Part shown: positions 46,914 to 49,078 of the stretch, in pieces | Layout of the letters: the number at the start of each line of letters is the position of its first letter | Position numbering within the stretch: position 1 is the stretch's first letter | Position numbers and translations under genes: made by a program | Notes under the pieces: model-generated | Seen by the model: the letters and a program-made list of their open reading frames with translations, nothing else | The model's database searches: none | Told to the model about the DNA's origin: nothing | DNA from: Methylomicrobium sp. | GTDB lineage: Bacteria; Pseudomonadota; Gammaproteobacteria; Methylococcales; Methylomonadaceae | Assembly (NCBI GenBank): GCA_018333785.1 | Contig: JAGXSU010000103.1 | Location: forward strand, 1-49,078 | DNA length: 49,078 nucleotides | Reading direction: 5' to 3'

Positions 46914-47507
46914 ATGCCAGGACATATATACACCAACGAGGAAAAACAGTGGTTACGTGAAAATCGCCCTGTTTTACAAGCGGCTCAACTTGCCCAAGAG
47001 TTTAACCAGCGCTTTAACGCCAACGTCAGCAAGAATGCAATAGCCGCATACTGCAGACGCCATGGTATTAGCTCAGGCCACAATGGGCAGTTTTGCCAAG
47101 GCAATGTGCCGGTGAATAAAGGTAAAAAAGGAGGCGTGTCTGTGTCGCCTGCAACCACCTTTAAAAACGGTAATTTACCACATAACACGCTACCGGTAGG
47201 CACAGAGCTATTAAGAAAAGACGGTTACATCTGGGTAAAGATTGCTCACCCAAGAACCTGGAGAGAAAAGCACGTCATTATCTGGGAGCAAGCAAACGGG
47301 CCACGGCCAAAAGGCCATGCGATTATCTTTTTAGACTCTGATATTAATAACTTTGACCTGGCTAATTTAGCCTGCGTCAGCCGTTCTGAATTATTGAAAA
47401 TGAATCATAACCAATACAAAAAGACGCCCGCGCCTTTGAAGCCTGTGGTTTTAAGGCTGTCGAAGCTGCAGGCTAAATGTGGGATAAAGCCGGACATCAC
47501 GGGATAA
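46914..47507 (+). CDS. HNH endonuclease, 197 aa
   Basis: The N-terminal part is an HTH-like segment (VSKNAIAAYCRRHGISSGHN). The HNH core follows (GYIWVKIAHPRTWREKHVII, then PRPKGHAIIFLDSDINNFDL). The HV, DxxxxN and N/H residues fit HNH_3 nucleases. A C-terminal segment (ANLACVSRSELLKMN) is typical for the family. It may be a homing nuclease or a phage recombination nuclease. Confidence 0.8.
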   Translation: MPGHIYTNEEKQWLRENRPVLQAAQLAQEFNQRFNANVSKNAIAAYCRRHGISSGHNGQFCQGNVPVNKGKKGGVSVSPATTFKNGNLPHNTLPVGTELLRKDGYIWVKIAHPRTWREKHVIIWEQANGPRPKGHAIIFLDSDINNFDLANLACVSRSELLKMNHNQYKKTPAPLKPVVLRLSKLQAKCGIKPDITG

Positions 47508-47515
47508 TTAAAACA

Positions 47516-47710
47516 ATGAAAATAAAAGACAAAAATCTAAAAGCCATGGTCGATGTTTATGACAAAGACTGCCCAAACAGGTCGTTTTATTGGGCTAGGT
47601 CCGATCCCGGAATTTTTATTAAAGGCCAAGGCTATAAAAAAATGGCATCAGGCGATAGAGGTTATTTATGCGGGACACGGGAAATTAGAGGTTGTCCTGA
47701 CTCTGTATAA
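47516..47710 (+). CDS. Hypothetical protein, 64 aa
   Basis: A basic protein (MKIKDKNLKAMVDVYDKDCP, then RGYLCGTREIRGCPDSV) with three cysteines. It lies between the HNH and excisionase genes. No family is recognised. Confidence 0.5.
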   Translation: MKIKDKNLKAMVDVYDKDCPNRSFYWARSDPGIFIKGQGYKKMASGDRGYLCGTREIRGCPDSV

Positions 47711-47728
47711 CGCTTAAATAACAAAACC

Positions 47729-48040
47729 ATGCAAACCCTAAACGTCTACGAAGCTGCCGAATTTCTGCGGATGAACCCAGAAGTTTTACGCAGAAAGGCC
47801 CGATCAGGCCTAGTTCCCGGCAGAAGAACAGGGAGAGGCTGGCTATTTATAAAAGAGCATCTTGCCGACTGGGTATCCGGTCGTTATCCTGAGCCAGGGC
47901 GAGAACTGCGAGTGATTGACGGCAAAAAAACAAGCGAGGGAAAACAATCATGTCGATCTACAAACGCGGCGAAACGTGGTGGATACAGTACACCGATCCA
48001 GACGGCAGACGAATACTACAGTCTGCTCAAACTAAAATAA
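47729..48040 (+). CDS. xis: AlpA-like excisionase of the prophage, 103 aa
   Basis: The HTH_17 pattern is clear (LNVYEAAEFLRMNPEVLRRK, then GLVPGRRTGRGWLFIKEHLA). It ends in a basic, probably disordered tail. The gene overlaps the integrase by 91 bp, like the first element's pair at 5539-6827. It should steer Int towards excision. Confidence 0.75.
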   Translation: MQTLNVYEAAEFLRMNPEVLRRKARSGLVPGRRTGRGWLFIKEHLADWVSGRYPEPGRELRVIDGKKTSEGKQSCRSTNAAKRGGYSTPIQTADEYYSLLKLK

Positions 48041-48984
48041 AACAGGAGGCTAAAGAACTGCACGACCGATTGAAGGCGGACGCATGGCGAGTCAAGAATT
48101 TAGGCGCCCGTGTCCGGCATACTTGGCAAGAAGCGGTAATAAGATGGATCAAAGAAAGCCAGCACAAAAACAGCTTGAAAACGGATATCGAGTTATTGCG
48201 CTGGCTGGACCCGTTTTTAAATACTCGCTATCTGGATGAAATAACCGTAGAAACAGTCAAGACCATCAAGCAAGCCAAGCTCGATAGCGGCGTCAAAAGC
48301 GGCACGGTTAACCGGGTAATGGCTTTGCTTAGAGCGATTTTAAACAAAGCAGAACGGGAATGGTTATGGCTCGACAAAGCACCTTATATAAAGATGATGC
48401 CGAACAAAACAAAGCGGATTCGCTGGCTGACTCATGCTGAGGCGGCAAAGTTGTTAAAGGAGCTGCCGGACCATTTATCGGCCATGATGCGCTTTTCATT
48501 GGCTACAGGCTTGAGAGAGTCAAACGTTGTCAACCTGCAATGGTCACAGCTCGACATGCAACGCCGCTGCGCGTGGATCCATGCCGATGAAGCCAAGGGG
48601 AAAAAGTCCATCGCCATACCGCTTAACGCCGATGCCTTGCAAGTGATCCGTGAGCAGATCGGGAAACACAGCTTGTCAGTATTTACTTACAAAGGTGAAC
48701 CCGTAACTCGGGCCAATAACCACGCCTGGAGGAAAGCTTTAAAACGAGCAGGAATAGAAAGCTTTCGCTGGCATGATTTAAGGCATACATGGGCAAGCTG
48801 GCATGTGCAAAACGGAACACCGCTTAACATTTTAAAAGAACTCGGTGGATGGTCGGATATTCAAATGGTTTTGAAGTACGCGCATTTATCAGCGGATCAT
48901 TTGTCAGAATATGCTGAAAATGCGTCAAGGAAAAATTCAAAATCTGAGACAAATCTACTACAGTGCCAAAAAACAGCAAAATGA
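47950..48984 (+). CDS. int: Tyrosine integrase of the prophage, 344 aa
   Basis: GAGGG precedes the ATG. The catalytic domain shows LATGLRESNVVNLQW, the lysine in EAKGKKSIAIPL, the WHDLRHTWASW box, LGGWSDIQMV and the nucleophile in VLKYAHLS. The stop lies 4 bp from the attachment repeat. It inserts the phage into tRNA-Lys and restores the tRNA 3' part. It resembles the first element's integrase but is clearly diverged. Confidence 0.95.
   Translation: MSIYKRGETWWIQYTDPDGRRILQSAQTKIKQEAKELHDRLKADAWRVKNLGARVRHTWQEAVIRWIKESQHKNSLKTDIELLRWLDPFLNTRYLDEITVETVKTIKQAKLDSGVKSGTVNRVMALLRAILNKAEREWLWLDKAPYIKMMPNKTKRIRWLTHAEAAKLLKELPDHLSAMMRFSLATGLRESNVVNLQWSQLDMQRRCAWIHADEAKGKKSIAIPLNADALQVIREQIGKHSLSVFTYKGEPVTRANNHAWRKALKRAGIESFRWHDLRHTWASWHVQNGTPLNILKELGGWSDIQMVLKYAHLSADHLSEYAENASRKNSKSETNLLQCQKTAK
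48948..48963 (+). promoter_or_regulatory. Candidate integrase arm-type site, right
   Basis: GACAAATCTACTACAG matches 7056-7071 at 15 of 16 bases in the same orientation. It lies inside the last codons of int, about 26 bp from the repeat. Confidence 0.45.
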
Positions 48985-48988
48985 CAGG

Positions 48989-49075
48989 CATAAAAAAACC
49001 AGCTAAGTTGCTGGTTTATATGGTGTTTGATGGTGGGTCGTGTGCGATTCGAACGCACGACCATCGCATTAAAAG
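48989..49075. repeat. attR: Right attachment site of the prophage (87-bp direct repeat)
   Basis: The 87 bp are identical to 6860-6946. It contains the tRNA-Lys terminator and the 3' 45 nt of the tRNA. The copy continues into further tRNA sequence at 49076, so the intact gene lies on this side. Confidence 0.93.
48990..49017 (-). terminator. tRNA-Lys terminator
   Basis: On the minus strand AAACCAGC and GCTGGTTT form a stem followed by seven T, just downstream of the tRNA 3' end. Confidence 0.85.
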
Positions 49076-49078
49076 TGC
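49031..49078 (-). tRNA. tRNA-Lys (UUU), 3' part; the 5' part lies outside the window
   Basis: Reading the minus strand, the visible 48 nt include GCA-CTTTTAA-TGC (anticodon stem and loop with UUU), the T arm GTGCG-TTCGAAT-CGCAC, the acceptor strand ACGACCC, a discriminator A and encoded CCA. The anticodon stem pairs properly here, unlike in the left copy. Confidence 0.9.

Overview
The window is bacterial chromosome carrying two integrative elements in tandem at one tRNA-Lys(UUU) gene. The proteins are gammaproteobacterial in flavour (FlhDC-type regulators, BrnTA, HicBA, a lambda-like early region). A methanotroph of the Methylococcales is my weak guess; nothing in the window proves the host.

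Region 1 (1-3093) is mobile-element debris and accessory genes. It holds the start of a transposase running off the left edge, an IS630 transposase that has lost its C-terminus, a resolvase C-terminal remnant, two unknown genes, and an ICE/plasmid-type hypothetical gene behind a hairpin-rich leader.

Region 2 (3122-6946) is the regulatory and integration end of a first integrative element. Four consecutive genes encode FlhD, FlhC, a STAS-like(DUF4325)-FlhD fusion and a second FlhC. An excisionase and a tyrosine integrase follow, ending at a 3' fragment of tRNA-Lys. A perfect CRP-type site and an inverted repeat precede the operon. No left attachment site of this element is visible.

Region 3 (6860-49075) is a complete-looking temperate, probably long-tailed prophage. 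Perfect 87-bp direct repeats bound it, each holding the last 45 nt of tRNA-Lys and its terminator, and they lie 42,129 bp apart. Left to right it carries: BrnTA toxin-antitoxin; a structured leader RNA and BRO-type antirepressor; minus-strand tail and head genes (tail proteins, tape measure, tail chaperone with a -1 frameshift, tail tube, holin, capsid, scaffold); a plus-strand block starting with the portal behind a divergent operator; then minus-strand MuF protein with a toxin-like C-terminus and possible immunity gene, terminases, lysozyme, a Dcm-type methylase with a second gene nested in another frame, SSB, HNH nuclease and lambda O/P-like replication genes; a Cro/CI switch; a lysogeny operon (CI, HicBA, two unknown proteins); and a rightward early operon with a structured leader, small proteins, a YqaJ-type exonuclease, DNA-binding and HNH proteins, excisionase and integrase.

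The early control circuit can be read from the DNA. Two promoters have the same layout (TTGACA, 17-bp spacer, TAACAT) and each holds a GTTAG-N6-CTAAC operator in the spacer. One reads left into cro, two terminator-like hairpins and the replication genes. The other reads right into the recombination operon. The cro promoter places transcription start at the cro ATG, implying a leaderless message.
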